Shown here piece by piece: positions 32,013 to 41,228 of a stretch of DNA of 48,095 nucleotides. The notes under the pieces were generated by a model. The model was not told the origin of the DNA. It made no database searches and saw only the letters and a program-made list of their open reading frames with translations. The DNA is from an uncultured Prevotella sp. (GTDB taxonomy: Bacteria; Bacteroidota; Bacteroidia; Bacteroidales; Bacteroidaceae), in the NCBI GenBank assembly GCA_934217675.1, contig CAKQCV010000016.1, positions 1-48,095 on the forward strand. The letters are read 5' to 3'. The translations under genes and the position numbers were made by a program. Every line of letters begins with the position of its first letter. Positions within the stretch are counted from its first letter, which is position 1.

Positions 32013-34472
32013 ATGGAAAATACTAATGTAGATGGTTTTCTGAGCGAACTAAACGATAGTCAGAGAGCTGCAGTAGAATACTGTGATGGTCCTGCTCTGG
32101 TTATAGCCGGTGCTGGCTCAGGGAAGACACGTGTATTAACATACAAAGTGGCTTATCTCTTGACTAAAGGAGTACAGCCATGGAATATACTTGCCTTGAC
32201 TTTTACAAATAAGGCAGCCAATGAGATGAAGGAGAGAATAAATAATATAATTGGTGGCAACAAGGCACACCATATATATATGGGAACTTTCCATAGTATT
32301 TTCTCTCGAATCTTGAGAGCCGAGGCTCAGAGCATAGGTTATAATTCAAATTTCACTATTTATGATGATAGTGATTCGAAAAGCTTGATAAAAGCACTTG
32401 TAAAAGAGTTTGGACTTAATGATAAAGTGTATAAACCTTCAATAATATCTTCAAGGATAAGCATGGCAAAGAATAATCTTGTGCTTCCTGATGATTATGC
32501 TAATAGCAGGAGCTTGCAGACACGTGACTTTGAAACACATATGCCTGATATTTCCAAAATCTATAAAGAGTATTGTGAACGCTGCCAAAGGGCTAATGCT
32601 ATGGATTTTGATGATTTGCTTGTGAATCTTTACGTATTGTTTAATAATCATCCGGAAATATTGCATAAGTATTCTTCTAATTTTGAATATATTCTTGTGG
32701 ATGAGTATCAAGATACAAATTCTGTTCAGCAAAAGATTGTTTGTCAATTGGCAACTGTGCATAACAGAGTCTGTGCTGTAGGTGATGATGCACAAAGCAT
32801 TTATGCTTTTCGTGGAGCTAACATCGACAATATGCTTGGATTTGAAAATGTATTCAAGGGAAGTCGTATATTTAAACTCGAGCAAAATTATCGTAGTACT
32901 CAGCGCATAGTAGAGGCTGCAAACAGTCTTATTAGGCATAATCAACGACAAATCCCTAAAGATGTATTCAGTAAAAATACAGAAGGAGACAAACTGAAGC
33001 TTAAAATGGCATATAGCGACAAGGAAGAAGCCTTGATAGTGTGTAGAGATATACAGAGAATAATGAAAGAAAAGGGCTTTGACTATAATGACTTTGCTAT
33101 TTTGTATAGAACAAACGCTCAGAGTAGAACTTTTGAGGAGGTTTTGCGAAAGAATAATATTCCATATAAAATATATGGAGGGTTGAGCTTCTATCAAAGA
33201 AAGGAAATAAAGGATGTTATAGCTTATTTTAGACTTGTGGCAAATCCTGATGATGAAGAAGCTTTGAAACGTATCATAAATTATCCTACAAGAGGAATAG
33301 GCAATACTACTTTAAAAAAGATCATAGACACTGCTACGTTAAATGGACTTAGTCTTTGGACAGTCGTCTCATCCCCGGTAAAATATGGATTAAATTTAAA
33401 TAAGGCAACATTAAACAAGCTTGATAATTTCAGATTGCTTATAAATGGGTTTATAGAACGCATTGTAACCGATGATGCTTATACCCTTGGATATGATATA
33501 ATAAAGCAAAGTGGAATAGCTGCTGATTTGTATGCTGATAAAGAAGCGGAAAGTATTGCTCGGCAAGAGAATTTGGAAGAGTTCTTGAATGGAATGCAAG
33601 ATTTTGTGGAGGGGAGACGAGAAGATGCATCTCTTTACTCTAATATAAAACTTACGGATTTTTTGCAAGAGGTATCTTTGCTTACGGATTTGGAGAGTAG
33701 TCAAGAGGAAGATATAAAGAAGGTGAACTTGATGACGATACATAGTGCAAAAGGACTTGAATTTCCAAATGTTTTTATTGTGGGATTGGAAGAAAATATA
33801 TTTCCAAGTCCGATGTCATGTAACTCTGCGCGTGAACTTGAGGAAGAACGCAGATTGCTTTATGTAGCAATAACGCGTGCAGAGAATTTCTGTGAATTAA
33901 CGTGCGCAAGAAATCGTTACAGATATGGAAAAATGGATTTCGATACACCAAGTAGATTTATTAAGGATATAAATCCAATGCTGCTTGAGGTAAGTAATCT
34001 TGCAGATGAGTCATTAATGAATGCTTCTAAAAGTCATTCATATAATGGAAACTCATTCAGGAAAATGGACTTTGGAAAAAGTGATGTTCCAGAATGGAGC
34101 AGATACCAAAATTCAGAGCCAGTAGCAACTCAGTTTATTGCTGATAAAAAAGTAAGAGCTGTTGGGCATATTGATGATTCTTTCCGTTTAAAAAAAAATG
34201 CAGATAAAAGGAATTTTGAAACAGATAGCTTGGTAATTAATAAAGACAGGCAGTTTGATACCTATGCTAAAGAGCAAAATGCTAAATCAAATCCTATGGT
34301 TACAGATTCTTTAGTACAGATAGGTGCATTGGTGGAACATTCAAGATTTGGAATAGGAAAAGTGATAAATATAGAGGGAACAGGAGAAAATTGTAAGGCT
34401 ACAGTTGATTTTAGAAATGCTGGAGTAAAGCAATTATTGATGAAGTTCGCACGCTTAAAGGTTATTAAATAA
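32013..34472 (+). CDS. pcrA: UvrD/PcrA-family 3'-5' DNA helicase
   Basis: This 819-residue superfamily 1A helicase acts in DNA repair and in clearing replication-transcription conflicts. Motif I is AGAGSGKTR (32-40), motif Ia LALTFTNKAANEMKERI, motif II ILVDEYQDTN, motif III GDDAQSIYAFRGAN, motif IV KLEQNYRS, motif V VNLMTIHSAKGLEFPNVF and motif VI ERRLLYVAITRAE. The C-terminal tail ends in a Tudor-like segment (GALVEHSRFGIGKVINIEG) as in PcrA, which contacts RNA polymerase. PcrA versus UvrD naming is a matter of convention here. Confidence 0.93.
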   Translation: MENTNVDGFLSELNDSQRAAVEYCDGPALVIAGAGSGKTRVLTYKVAYLLTKGVQPWNILALTFTNKAANEMKERINNIIGGNKAHHIYMGTFHSIFSRILRAEAQSIGYNSNFTIYDDSDSKSLIKALVKEFGLNDKVYKPSIISSRISMAKNNLVLPDDYANSRSLQTRDFETHMPDISKIYKEYCERCQRANAMDFDDLLVNLYVLFNNHPEILHKYSSNFEYILVDEYQDTNSVQQKIVCQLATVHNRVCAVGDDAQSIYAFRGANIDNMLGFENVFKGSRIFKLEQNYRSTQRIVEAANSLIRHNQRQIPKDVFSKNTEGDKLKLKMAYSDKEEALIVCRDIQRIMKEKGFDYNDFAILYRTNAQSRTFEEVLRKNNIPYKIYGGLSFYQRKEIKDVIAYFRLVANPDDEEALKRIINYPTRGIGNTTLKKIIDTATLNGLSLWTVVSSPVKYGLNLNKATLNKLDNFRLLINGFIERIVTDDAYTLGYDIIKQSGIAADLYADKEAESIARQENLEEFLNGMQDFVEGRREDASLYSNIKLTDFLQEVSLLTDLESSQEEDIKKVNLMTIHSAKGLEFPNVFIVGLEENIFPSPMSCNSARELEEERRLLYVAITRAENFCELTCARNRYRYGKMDFDTPSRFIKDINPMLLEVSNLADESLMNASKSHSYNGNSFRKMDFGKSDVPEWSRYQNSEPVATQFIADKKVRAVGHIDDSFRLKKNADKRNFETDSLVINKDRQFDTYAKEQNAKSNPMVTDSLVQIGALVEHSRFGIGKVINIEGTGENCKATVDFRNAGVKQLLMKFARLKVIK

Positions 34473-34493
34473 ATTAGAAAAATATACAGTTTG

Positions 34494-35801
34494 ATGGCAA
34501 GAAGATATAAAAAAAAGAGAATATTCTGTTTAGTTCTATTTCTATTCCTTATTGTTGTAATATTATTCAGAATGTGTGGTAGTAGAACGGATACTGGTGG
34601 TGGAGTTGATACAATTCCTGTATATAAAATACATCTTAATGACACTTTGACAAATAGTATGTCGGATGATTCTGCCCTTGTTGATATGGAAGCAACGTTA
34701 AATAGATATTTTGAGCGTTGGGAACTGAATGGGGCACAACTTGCTGTTTCACGTAACGATTCTTTACTATATGTAAAAGGGTTTGGCTGGGCTGATAAAG
34801 AGAAAGGTATAGAAATGACCCCAACCAATATTATGCGGTTTGCTTCTGTCTCTAAACTTCTAACAGCTGTTGGCATAATGAAACTTGTTGATTTAGGAAA
34901 GCTACACCTTTCTGACCATGTTTTTGGAAAAAATGGAATACTGAATGACACTGCCTATACAAATGTAATAAAAGACAATAGATATTTTAATATAACGGTA
35001 GAGCAGTTGTTACGACATAAGGCCGGTTTTACAAATGGTGCGGGCGATCCTATGTTTTCTACAAGATATATAATGATGCAGAATCATCTAACAACACCAC
35101 CAGACAATAAAAAACTTATATCAATATTGTTGAAGCGCAGGCTTGGATATACTCCAGGTGATGGGAAAAGATATTCAAATGTTGGCTATATGCTTCTTTC
35201 GCAGATAATAGAAAAGAAAACAGGAAGATCGTATGAAGATTTTATGCGTAAGGAAATATTTGAGCCTGCAGGTTGTTTTGATTTTCATATTTCAGGAAAT
35301 TATTATGCAGACCGTAGGAAGAATGAAGTGAAGTACTATATGCACAAGGGATCTGAACCTGTTTATGAGTATAACAACAGCGGTAGAATGGTTGAGAAAT
35401 GCTATGGTGAGAATGACATTCCACGTCTTGCCGGAGCGGGGGCTTGGTGTGGTTCTGCTGCTGAGTTGTCACGATTTGTAGCATCTATAGATCTTTTACC
35501 TGATATACCTGATATATTGAGTCGAAAATCGGTTGAGTTTATGACGAAGGAAATGCCGAACCATGATTTTTGTATCGGTTGGAACTTTTGTCAAAAAGGT
35601 AAACCATGGATAAGGACTGGTTCTCTTTCAGGAACAAGCGCATTGGTTCTTCGTTATCCTGATGGAGAATGTTGGGTTCTAATAACAAATACAAGTACCT
35701 GGAAAGGGCATGGCTTTTCTAACGATACAATGGCACTGTTTGATAAACTTAGGAAAAAATATAGTTCTCAATTTCCAAAGAGAAATTTGTTCTTTAATTA
35801 A
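34494..35801 (+). CDS. Membrane-anchored serine beta-lactamase-fold hydrolase
   Basis: The protein has 435 residues from the ATG at 34494 (a TTG one codon earlier is less likely). Residues 10-27 form a membrane anchor (IFCLVLFLFLIVVILFRM). The class C/esterase-like domain holds the SxxK motif S118-V-S-K121 in MRFASVSKLLTAVG, the YSN triad residues 227-229, and a likely third motif in GSLSGTSAL. The family includes D-aminopeptidases, esterases and class C enzymes; the substrate cannot be inferred. It follows pcrA by 21 nt, and a GC-rich hairpin follows it. Confidence 0.85.
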   Translation: MARRYKKKRIFCLVLFLFLIVVILFRMCGSRTDTGGGVDTIPVYKIHLNDTLTNSMSDDSALVDMEATLNRYFERWELNGAQLAVSRNDSLLYVKGFGWADKEKGIEMTPTNIMRFASVSKLLTAVGIMKLVDLGKLHLSDHVFGKNGILNDTAYTNVIKDNRYFNITVEQLLRHKAGFTNGAGDPMFSTRYIMMQNHLTTPPDNKKLISILLKRRLGYTPGDGKRYSNVGYMLLSQIIEKKTGRSYEDFMRKEIFEPAGCFDFHISGNYYADRRKNEVKYYMHKGSEPVYEYNNSGRMVEKCYGENDIPRLAGAGAWCGSAAELSRFVASIDLLPDIPDILSRKSVEFMTKEMPNHDFCIGWNFCQKGKPWIRTGSLSGTSALVLRYPDGECWVLITNTSTWKGHGFSNDTMALFDKLRKKYSSQFPKRNLFFN

Positions 35802-35807
35802 TATGTC

Positions 35808-35839
35808 CCCCCGAAAGTTAGATAAAAGACTTTCGGGGG
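35808..35839 (+). terminator. GC-rich hairpin after the serine hydrolase gene
   Basis: CCCCCGAAAGT (35808-35818) pairs perfectly with ACTTTCGGGGG (35829-35839). No T run follows, so it may stop transcription poorly but could shield the 3' end. Confidence 0.6.
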
Positions 35840-35901
35840 CATAACACAACAGAATAGAATAAGGATTTTTCTTAACATATATTTACATACCCGGATATTA
35901 C

Positions 35902-36020
35902 TTTGCGCCACTTGCGCCACTTGCGCCATTGCGCCAATTTAGAAAAACAGTATAAAAACACCATTTTTTAGCTATTTGACCATTTTGGCGCAATGGCGCA
36001 AGTGGCGCAAGTGGCTCAAA
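35902..36020. repeat. Long GC-rich inverted repeat with internal 9-bp repeats
   Basis: The left arm is at 35902-35937 and the right arm at 35985-36020; 35 of 36 positions are complementary. Each arm is built from repeats of TTGCGCCAC or its complement. The 47-nt loop is AT-rich. The arms are far more GC-rich than the flanks. It could fold into a long cruciform or RNA hairpin, and it resembles intergenic palindromic repeat elements. No transposase or phage gene is near. Confidence 0.85.
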
Positions 36021-36429
36021 CGGTTGTATAAAAAAGTTAAAAGTAAAAGTTCGGAAAACGACTTGAAAGACTATGTATGTTTGAGGTGGTGGCAACCTTG
36101 CGGACAGCACCCGGAAAAGATGTGGTAGATTTTCAACACATTGCTAACGTTTCCTGTGGCTTGACATTACGGACTACGTGTGTAAAGCTACCGCTTTAAT
36201 ACGCCTTTAAGTAACCTTGCCAAAAACAATGCTCCAAGACAGCAATAAGGTCGTCATACTACAGGAAAAAAATAAACCTACCCATACCAAAGAGTTGCCG
36301 TCTTATTCATAGAGTTATTACTTCTTCTCCTCCCACACGCCATATTGAAAAAGAGGAAGGCGGGGGAGGGGAAGAATTTAATCCAAAAATTGAGTTAATA
36401 ATTTCATCACTCCAAAAAACAGAAAAATC
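36021..36429. other. Gene-free stretch before rlmD
   Basis: I find no convincing gene. A 40-codon frame at 36077-36199 (MFEVVATLRTAPGKDVV and on) has no recognisable family and is probably chance or decay. CTTCTCCTCC (36324-36333) can pair with GGAGGGGAAG (36365-36374), but it has no T run. The 36050-36250 part looks less AT-rich than neighbouring intergenic DNA. Confidence 0.5.
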
Positions 36430-37848
36430 TTATTTTAACTCTAATGCTACAACATTCTCTACATGTGGTGTATGTGGAAACATGTCAACAGGTTGTACTG
36501 CAGTAACTTTATATTTCGCGTCAAGCAACTGTAAATCACGTGCTTGAGTCGCAGGATTGCAGCTAACATACACTATACGTTTTGGTTCTGCGCGCAAAAT
36601 TGTTTCAATAACATCTTGATGCATTCCTGCACGTGGTGGGTCTGTTATTATAACATCCGGTTTACCGTGTTTCGCAATGAACTCATCATTCAGTATATCT
36701 TTCATGTCGCCAGCATAAAATATCGTATTGTCTATACCGTTAATCTTTGAATTGACTTTTGCGTCTTCAATAGCTTCCGGTACATATTCGATACCAATAA
36801 CCTGTTTGGCTTTTTTTGCCACGAAATTTGCAATAGTTCCTGTTCCTGTGTATAAATCGTAAACTGTTTCGTTTCCTGTTAGTTTAGCAAAATTACGTGC
36901 TACTGAATATAAATGGTATGCTTGTTCTGTATTTGTTTGGTAAAAACTTTTAGGACCAACTTTAAATTTCAGTCCTTCCATTGTTTCATATATATGGTCT
37001 TTACCCTTATAAACACTTATCTCAAGATCGCCAAAAGTGTCATTGCATTTTTGATTGTCTACGTATAGAAGTGATGTTACTTGTGGAAATTTATCTGCAA
37101 TATGCTGCATTAGTCCTAATGCTTTTTGTTCGTCACTTTCGTCATCATAGTGGAATTGTACGAGAACCATCCATTCATTGGTGTTTGAATTTCTTATCAT
37201 GACATCACGCAGCAGTCCTACTTGTTGCCGTATATCAAAAAACGTCATGTCGTTTTCAATAGCGTAATCCCTAATTGAATTTCTTATTTCGTTTTGCAAG
37301 TTGTCCATAAGATGACATTTCTCTATTGGCAGGATTTTGTCGAAGGCACCTGTTATATGAAATCCTATAGCTCTCATTTCTCCAGCAGGTTCACCTGTGG
37401 CAATCTCTTCTTTCGTCATCCAGCGTTTGTTTGAACACCCAAATTCAAGTTTGTTCCTATATTCTTTTGTCTTGACAGAACCAAGTATAGGCATAAAATC
37501 TGGTAATTCAATCTTTCCTATTCGTGTCAGTTGCTGGTAAACTTGTTTCTGTTTCATTTCAAGTTGCTCTTTGTAAGGAAGAATTTGCCATTTACATCCT
37601 CCGCAGATGCCAAAGTGTTGGCAGAAAGCCTCTTCTCGTGTTTCGCTTTTCTTTATGAAACGAATTACTTCTGCTTCACAATAGCTATGTTTTTTCTTTC
37701 TGACTTGTAGGTCTACCACATCTCCAGGAACACAGAATGGTACAAACACAACCATATCGTTAATCCTTGCCAATGCTTTTCCTTCTGCTGCACAATCAGT
37801 AATTGTTACATTCTCAAATATAGGTAATGGTTTCTTTTTTCTTGCCAT
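36430..37848 (-). CDS. rlmD: 23S rRNA (uracil-C5)-methyltransferase RlmD family
   Basis: This 472-residue class I SAM-dependent methyltransferase modifies uracil in 23S rRNA (U1939 in E. coli numbering). An N-terminal TRAM domain covers about 8-65. The 4Fe-4S Cys cluster is visible as C76, C82 and C85 (CQHFGICGGCKWQ), with a further Cys near GCSNKRW. The SAM motif is VYDLYTGTGTIANFVA. DPPRAGMHQDV and YVSCNPATQARDL follow, the latter holding the catalytic Cys. RlmCD-type enzymes cannot be excluded. A promoter lies about 64 nt upstream. Confidence 0.9.
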   Translation of the reverse strand: MARKKKPLPIFENVTITDCAAEGKALARINDMVVFVPFCVPGDVVDLQVRKKKHSYCEAEVIRFIKKSETREEAFCQHFGICGGCKWQILPYKEQLEMKQKQVYQQLTRIGKIELPDFMPILGSVKTKEYRNKLEFGCSNKRWMTKEEIATGEPAGEMRAIGFHITGAFDKILPIEKCHLMDNLQNEIRNSIRDYAIENDMTFFDIRQQVGLLRDVMIRNSNTNEWMVLVQFHYDDESDEQKALGLMQHIADKFPQVTSLLYVDNQKCNDTFGDLEISVYKGKDHIYETMEGLKFKVGPKSFYQTNTEQAYHLYSVARNFAKLTGNETVYDLYTGTGTIANFVAKKAKQVIGIEYVPEAIEDAKVNSKINGIDNTIFYAGDMKDILNDEFIAKHGKPDVIITDPPRAGMHQDVIETILRAEPKRIVYVSCNPATQARDLQLLDAKYKVTAVQPVDMFPHTPHVENVVALELK

Positions 37849-37911
37849 ATTTTTATTTCGTGTTAATTCAAAAATTCATAAATGCTTTTATACTAAATTG
37901 CAAGTAATGTG

Positions 37912-37943
37912 CAAAGTTACAACAAATAGCCTCTATTGGCAAA
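37912..37943 (-). promoter_or_regulatory. Promoter of rlmD
   Basis: On the minus strand TTTG (37943-37940), 20 nt, then TAACTTTG (37919-37912). Confidence 0.6.
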
Positions 37944-37990
37944 TAAAACAAAAAAAATACCATTAATTTTTTTATTATGAATAAAATAGA

Positions 37991-37998
37991 TACATTTG
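37991..37998 (+). promoter_or_regulatory. Possible -7 box of the HAD phosphatase gene
   Basis: TACATTTG at 37991-37998 lies 21 nt before the ATG at 38020. No TTG is seen at the right distance upstream, so this is a weak call. Confidence 0.35.
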
Positions 37999-38019
37999 CA
38001 TAAATGTATATTAATAGGT

Positions 38020-38664
38020 ATGAAAGAATATAGTACTTACATTTTTGACTTAGACGGAACGTTGCTGAATACAATAGATGATTTGGCAGCAAGTACGAAC
38101 TTTGCATTGCGTAGTGTGGGATTGCCAGAACATTCAGTTGATGACGTAAGGCATTTTGTAGGAAATGGTGTTAGAATGCTAATGGTGCGTGCAATAGATG
38201 GTGGTGATCAGAATCCTTTGTTTGAAGAGGCTTATTCTGTTTTTCGTAAACATTATCTTGAACATGGGCTTGACACGACTCAACCGTATTCAGGCATTGT
38301 CAATATGCTTGAAGAACTAAAAAAAAGAGGAAAGAATATTGCTGTGGTAAGTAATAAGTTTTATGCTGCTACGCAGGAACTTGTAAAACATTTCTTTGGC
38401 GAATTTGTTAGTGTTGCAATTGGTGAACGTGAAAATATACGTAAAAAGCCAGCTCCAGACACAGTACTTGAGGCATTAAGGGCACTTGGCGTTAGCAAGA
38501 GTAACTCGGTTTATATTGGTGACAGTGATGTTGATATAAATACGGCTAAGAATGTTGGTATTCCTTGCATAAGTGTGTTGTGGGGATTCCGCGACAAAGA
38601 ATTCCTTATAGAGAATGGTGCTACGGAATTTATAAAAGAACCAGGTGAATTACTTGACTTCTAA
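38020..38664 (+). CDS. gph: HAD-superfamily phosphatase, phosphoglycolate phosphatase-like
   Basis: The protein has 214 residues from the ATG at 38020; a TTG 24 nt earlier is less likely. Motif I is FDLDGTLLNT with nucleophile Asp10 and Asp12. Motif II is VVSNK, motif III the Lys in RKKPAPDTVLEAL, and motif IV YIGDSDVDINTAKN. The cap is the small alpha-helical C1 type (about 20-85), as in Gph, which removes phosphate from 2-phosphoglycolate. HAD enzymes often have wide substrate ranges, so the symbol is tentative. It converges with a glycosyltransferase gene. Confidence 0.8.
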   Translation: MKEYSTYIFDLDGTLLNTIDDLAASTNFALRSVGLPEHSVDDVRHFVGNGVRMLMVRAIDGGDQNPLFEEAYSVFRKHYLEHGLDTTQPYSGIVNMLEELKKRGKNIAVVSNKFYAATQELVKHFFGEFVSVAIGERENIRKKPAPDTVLEALRALGVSKSNSVYIGDSDVDINTAKNVGIPCISVLWGFRDKEFLIENGATEFIKEPGELLDF

Positions 38665-38680
38665 TTTATTAAAGAATAGT

Positions 38681-38724
38681 AACTAATAATGGAGGGCTTT
38701 ATCCAAGAACCTTCATTATTAGTT
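38681..38724 (+). terminator. Terminator of the HAD gene overlapping the next gene's 3' end
   Basis: AACTAATAATGGAGG (38681-38695) pairs with CCTTCATTATTAGTT (38710-38724), 15 bp with one G-U pair, followed by TTTC. The right arm lies within the last codons of the minus-strand glycosyltransferase. Confidence 0.75.
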
Positions 38725-39634
38725 TTCTTGCAATAGTATTTCTACTTAGCTTGTTGAAGATTATATATTTTTTTGAATAGTATCTATCTGGTAATGGAAA
38801 CAACCCTTGTTCTTCAAGATTTTTTATTCTCATATTTAGTTGTTTTGCAGAGCGTGTCCATTTTATAGTTTTTATTATATATTCCATCGTCATTTGTGCC
38901 AAACGCCGTTGCATAGCTATTTTGTTGCTTAGCGACATGGCGGTAGATAAGTTGTTTAGTCTAATTAAAATAGTTTCAAAGTCGTTTAAATGTTGTATTA
39001 TTAATTTCTTGTTGCTTCTGTCTATTTTTTCTTTTTTCTTTTTTCTGTCAAAATAGGCAACGGCAGATGTGCTATACACTTTTTCAGCTTTAATGAACAA
39101 TAAGGTTGTAAACTCTTTGTCGCCTGTATATATATCAGTAGGAAAGCGTAATCCGATAAGTATGCGTTTAGAAAAAACGTATCCCCATGGAGCTATTTGC
39201 AAAGAATTTCTTTTCATGAATTCAGAACCTTCAGTCGGTTCTTCACCCATATAGTCGTTTTGTCCGTTTTCATTGTTGCCATGATTGAAAATCACGATGT
39301 CAGGATTGTTGTATCTGATAATGTCAATGCAGTGTTCATAGGCTTCACTGATAAGTTTGTCTTCACCATTTATAAATTGTATGTATTTGGCTTCAGACAT
39401 TTTTATACCAATATTACGTGCTGCATTTTTTCCTGCATTTGCTTGTCGTATATAAATGATATTGTCTGCAATTTCCATTAAATCTTTTAGCAAACATTCT
39501 TTAGAACCATCGTCAACTACAATAATTTCTCTTTCTTCTTCACGAAGTGATAGTCTGGTAATACTGTAAATGCATTCTGTTACCTGCTCTGGTAACAAAT
39601 TATAGCATGTTATTATAAAGCTTATAAGTGGCAT
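38699..39634 (-). CDS. Family 2 glycosyltransferase
   Basis: The protein has 311 residues from the ATG at 39634; the longer frame to 39766 would add 44 residues lying over the promoter and the neighbour's start. The GT-A start block is MPLISFIITCYNLLPEQV with IIVVDDGSKE at about 36-45, the first nucleotide-sugar site. YIRQANAGKNAARNIGI is the typical GT2 loop. The expected DxD-like acidic site is less clear (INGEDKLISE at about 91-100). It probably transfers a sugar onto a lipid-linked glycan. A flippase gene lies divergently next to it, which suggests a small surface-glycan unit. Confidence 0.85.
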   Translation of the reverse strand: MPLISFIITCYNLLPEQVTECIYSITRLSLREEEREIIVVDDGSKECLLKDLMEIADNIIYIRQANAGKNAARNIGIKMSEAKYIQFINGEDKLISEAYEHCIDIIRYNNPDIVIFNHGNNENGQNDYMGEEPTEGSEFMKRNSLQIAPWGYVFSKRILIGLRFPTDIYTGDKEFTTLLFIKAEKVYSTSAVAYFDRKKKKEKIDRSNKKLIIQHLNDFETILIRLNNLSTAMSLSNKIAMQRRLAQMTMEYIIKTIKWTRSAKQLNMRIKNLEEQGLFPLPDRYYSKKYIIFNKLSRNTIARKLIMKVLG

Positions 39635-39665
39635 ATCTTTTGGTCTTTTGTTTTGGAATATATTG

Positions 39666-39696
39666 CAAAAGTACATATTTTTTGATAATAATGCAA
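39666..39696 (-). promoter_or_regulatory. Promoter of the glycosyltransferase gene
   Basis: On the minus strand TTG (39696-39694), 20 nt, then TACTTTTG (39673-39666), 32 nt before the ATG at 39634. This supports the shorter start. Confidence 0.55.
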
Positions 39697-39729
39697 TAAA
39701 ATAAAGAAACGTACGTTCAAAATATTGAT

Positions 39730-41223
39730 ATGAAGAATAACACAACCAACAGTTATAAACACACACTTAAGTATGCAGGTCTCTTTGGAGGTGTGCAAGG
39801 TTTGAATCTCATGATTGGGCTTATTCGCAACAAATTAGTTGCATTGATATTAGGTCCTGCAGGTATGGGATTGGTATCATTATATAATTCAACAATAACT
39901 TTGATGTCGAATACCACAAATTTTGGTCTCTCTATGAGTGGAGTGAAGAGAATTTCTGAATATTATGATGAATATAATGATTCGACGACACTTTCAGAAA
40001 ATGTAAGACTGATACGTTCTCTGTGCATAGTTGCCGCTATACTGGGGATATTGCTATGTTCTGTACTTAGCGGACAATTGAGCTTATGGACTTTTGGAAA
40101 TTATGAGGAAACCATGGGCTTTATAATGCTCTCACCAATGGTAGGAATGCTTGCTGTAATAGCAGGTGAACTTGCCATTATGAAAGGGGTCAGAATGTTG
40201 AGACCACTTGCTGTCATATCAATCTTTAATGTTGTGGCAGCAGTTATAATTTCAGTTCCAATTTTTTATATATATGGTAGGAATGGAATTATTCCATCTT
40301 TTCTTCTTTTAACATTATCACAGCTGATATTCACTTTGAGATATTCCTACAGGCGTTTTCCGTTACGATTGTCATTCAGTGTAAAATTTCTATCCCGTGG
40401 CTGGAATATAATAAAGCTTGGCTTTGCATTTGTTGTTGCAGGAGTGTTTGGGAGTGGGGCAGATTTCTTAATCCGTCTTTTTCTTAATAATTGTGGATCT
40501 CTTGATACCGTTGGACTTTATAATTCTGGGTTTGTTATGACAATGGTATATGGCGGACTCGTGTTTTCTGCAATGGAGACAGATTATTTCCCCCGGCTTT
40601 CAGCTGTTGCGCATGGAAATATCATAGAGCAGAATAATGTTGTAAACAATCAAGTTGAGGTGTCTTTGCTGTTGGTGTCTCCTATGTTGACAGCATTTAT
40701 AACCTTTCTACCAATAATTTTGCCATTGCTTTTCAGCCATAAATTTGTTGCTGTTTTACCAATGGTTCAGGTCACAGTGCTTGCTTTATATATGAGAGCC
40801 ATGAAACTTCCTCTCGCTTATATTGCTCTTTCTAAAAGTGATTCTAAATGCTTCTTGTTGCTTGAACTCACATACGCTGTCGTTTTTCTGATATTGGTTT
40901 GTGGCTTCTTTAAACTCTTTGGTCTTACAGGTACAGGTTATGGAATACTCATTACGGCAATTTTTGATTTTATTGTGTTAATGATATTTACACATTTTAG
41001 GTATAGGTATGTGATATCTAAAACGGTTTTGTTTATATCTATTATTCAACTGCCTTTAGGTATAGCTTCTTATATTGCTTCTCAATTGCTTCATGGATGG
41101 CCATATTGGTTAATTGGGGCTTTTATTTCTTTTTTAAGTTTGTCGTATTCTATTTATATATTCCATAGCAAGACACATTTGTTGTCTTCTATTAAAAATA
41201 AATTTGGCAAAATAAAATCATAG
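39730..41223 (+). CDS. Polysaccharide/oligosaccharide flippase (Wzx/MOP family)
   Basis: This 497-residue integral membrane protein has about 12-14 hydrophobic helices. The first helix region (HTLKYAGLFGGVQGLNLMIG) and ALILGPAGMGLVSLYNS are typical of O-antigen flippases that move lipid-linked glycan repeats across the inner membrane. A polar loop with AMETDYFPRLSAVAHGN precedes the second half. Its only glycan neighbour in the window is the divergent GT2 gene, so the wider pathway must be elsewhere. It is followed by a terminator that also faces lrgB. Confidence 0.85.
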   Translation: MKNNTTNSYKHTLKYAGLFGGVQGLNLMIGLIRNKLVALILGPAGMGLVSLYNSTITLMSNTTNFGLSMSGVKRISEYYDEYNDSTTLSENVRLIRSLCIVAAILGILLCSVLSGQLSLWTFGNYEETMGFIMLSPMVGMLAVIAGELAIMKGVRMLRPLAVISIFNVVAAVIISVPIFYIYGRNGIIPSFLLLTLSQLIFTLRYSYRRFPLRLSFSVKFLSRGWNIIKLGFAFVVAGVFGSGADFLIRLFLNNCGSLDTVGLYNSGFVMTMVYGGLVFSAMETDYFPRLSAVAHGNIIEQNNVVNNQVEVSLLLVSPMLTAFITFLPIILPLLFSHKFVAVLPMVQVTVLALYMRAMKLPLAYIALSKSDSKCFLLLELTYAVVFLILVCGFFKLFGLTGTGYGILITAIFDFIVLMIFTHFRYRYVISKTVLFISIIQLPLGIASYIASQLLHGWPYWLIGAFISFLSLSYSIYIFHSKTHLLSSIKNKFGKIKS

Positions 41224-41228
41224 TCTAT

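Noticed and set aside
32451..33197. 248-codon minus-strand frame within pcrA
   Set aside because: It lies wholly inside the helicase gene, whose motifs I, II and III are intact on the plus strand. Its own product shows no domain.
35898..36110. 70-codon minus-strand frame with GASGASGA and PLAPLAPL repeats
   Set aside because: The repeats are the direct translation of the palindrome's 9-bp units. The frame has no promoter, no family similarity, and spans both arms of a hairpin.
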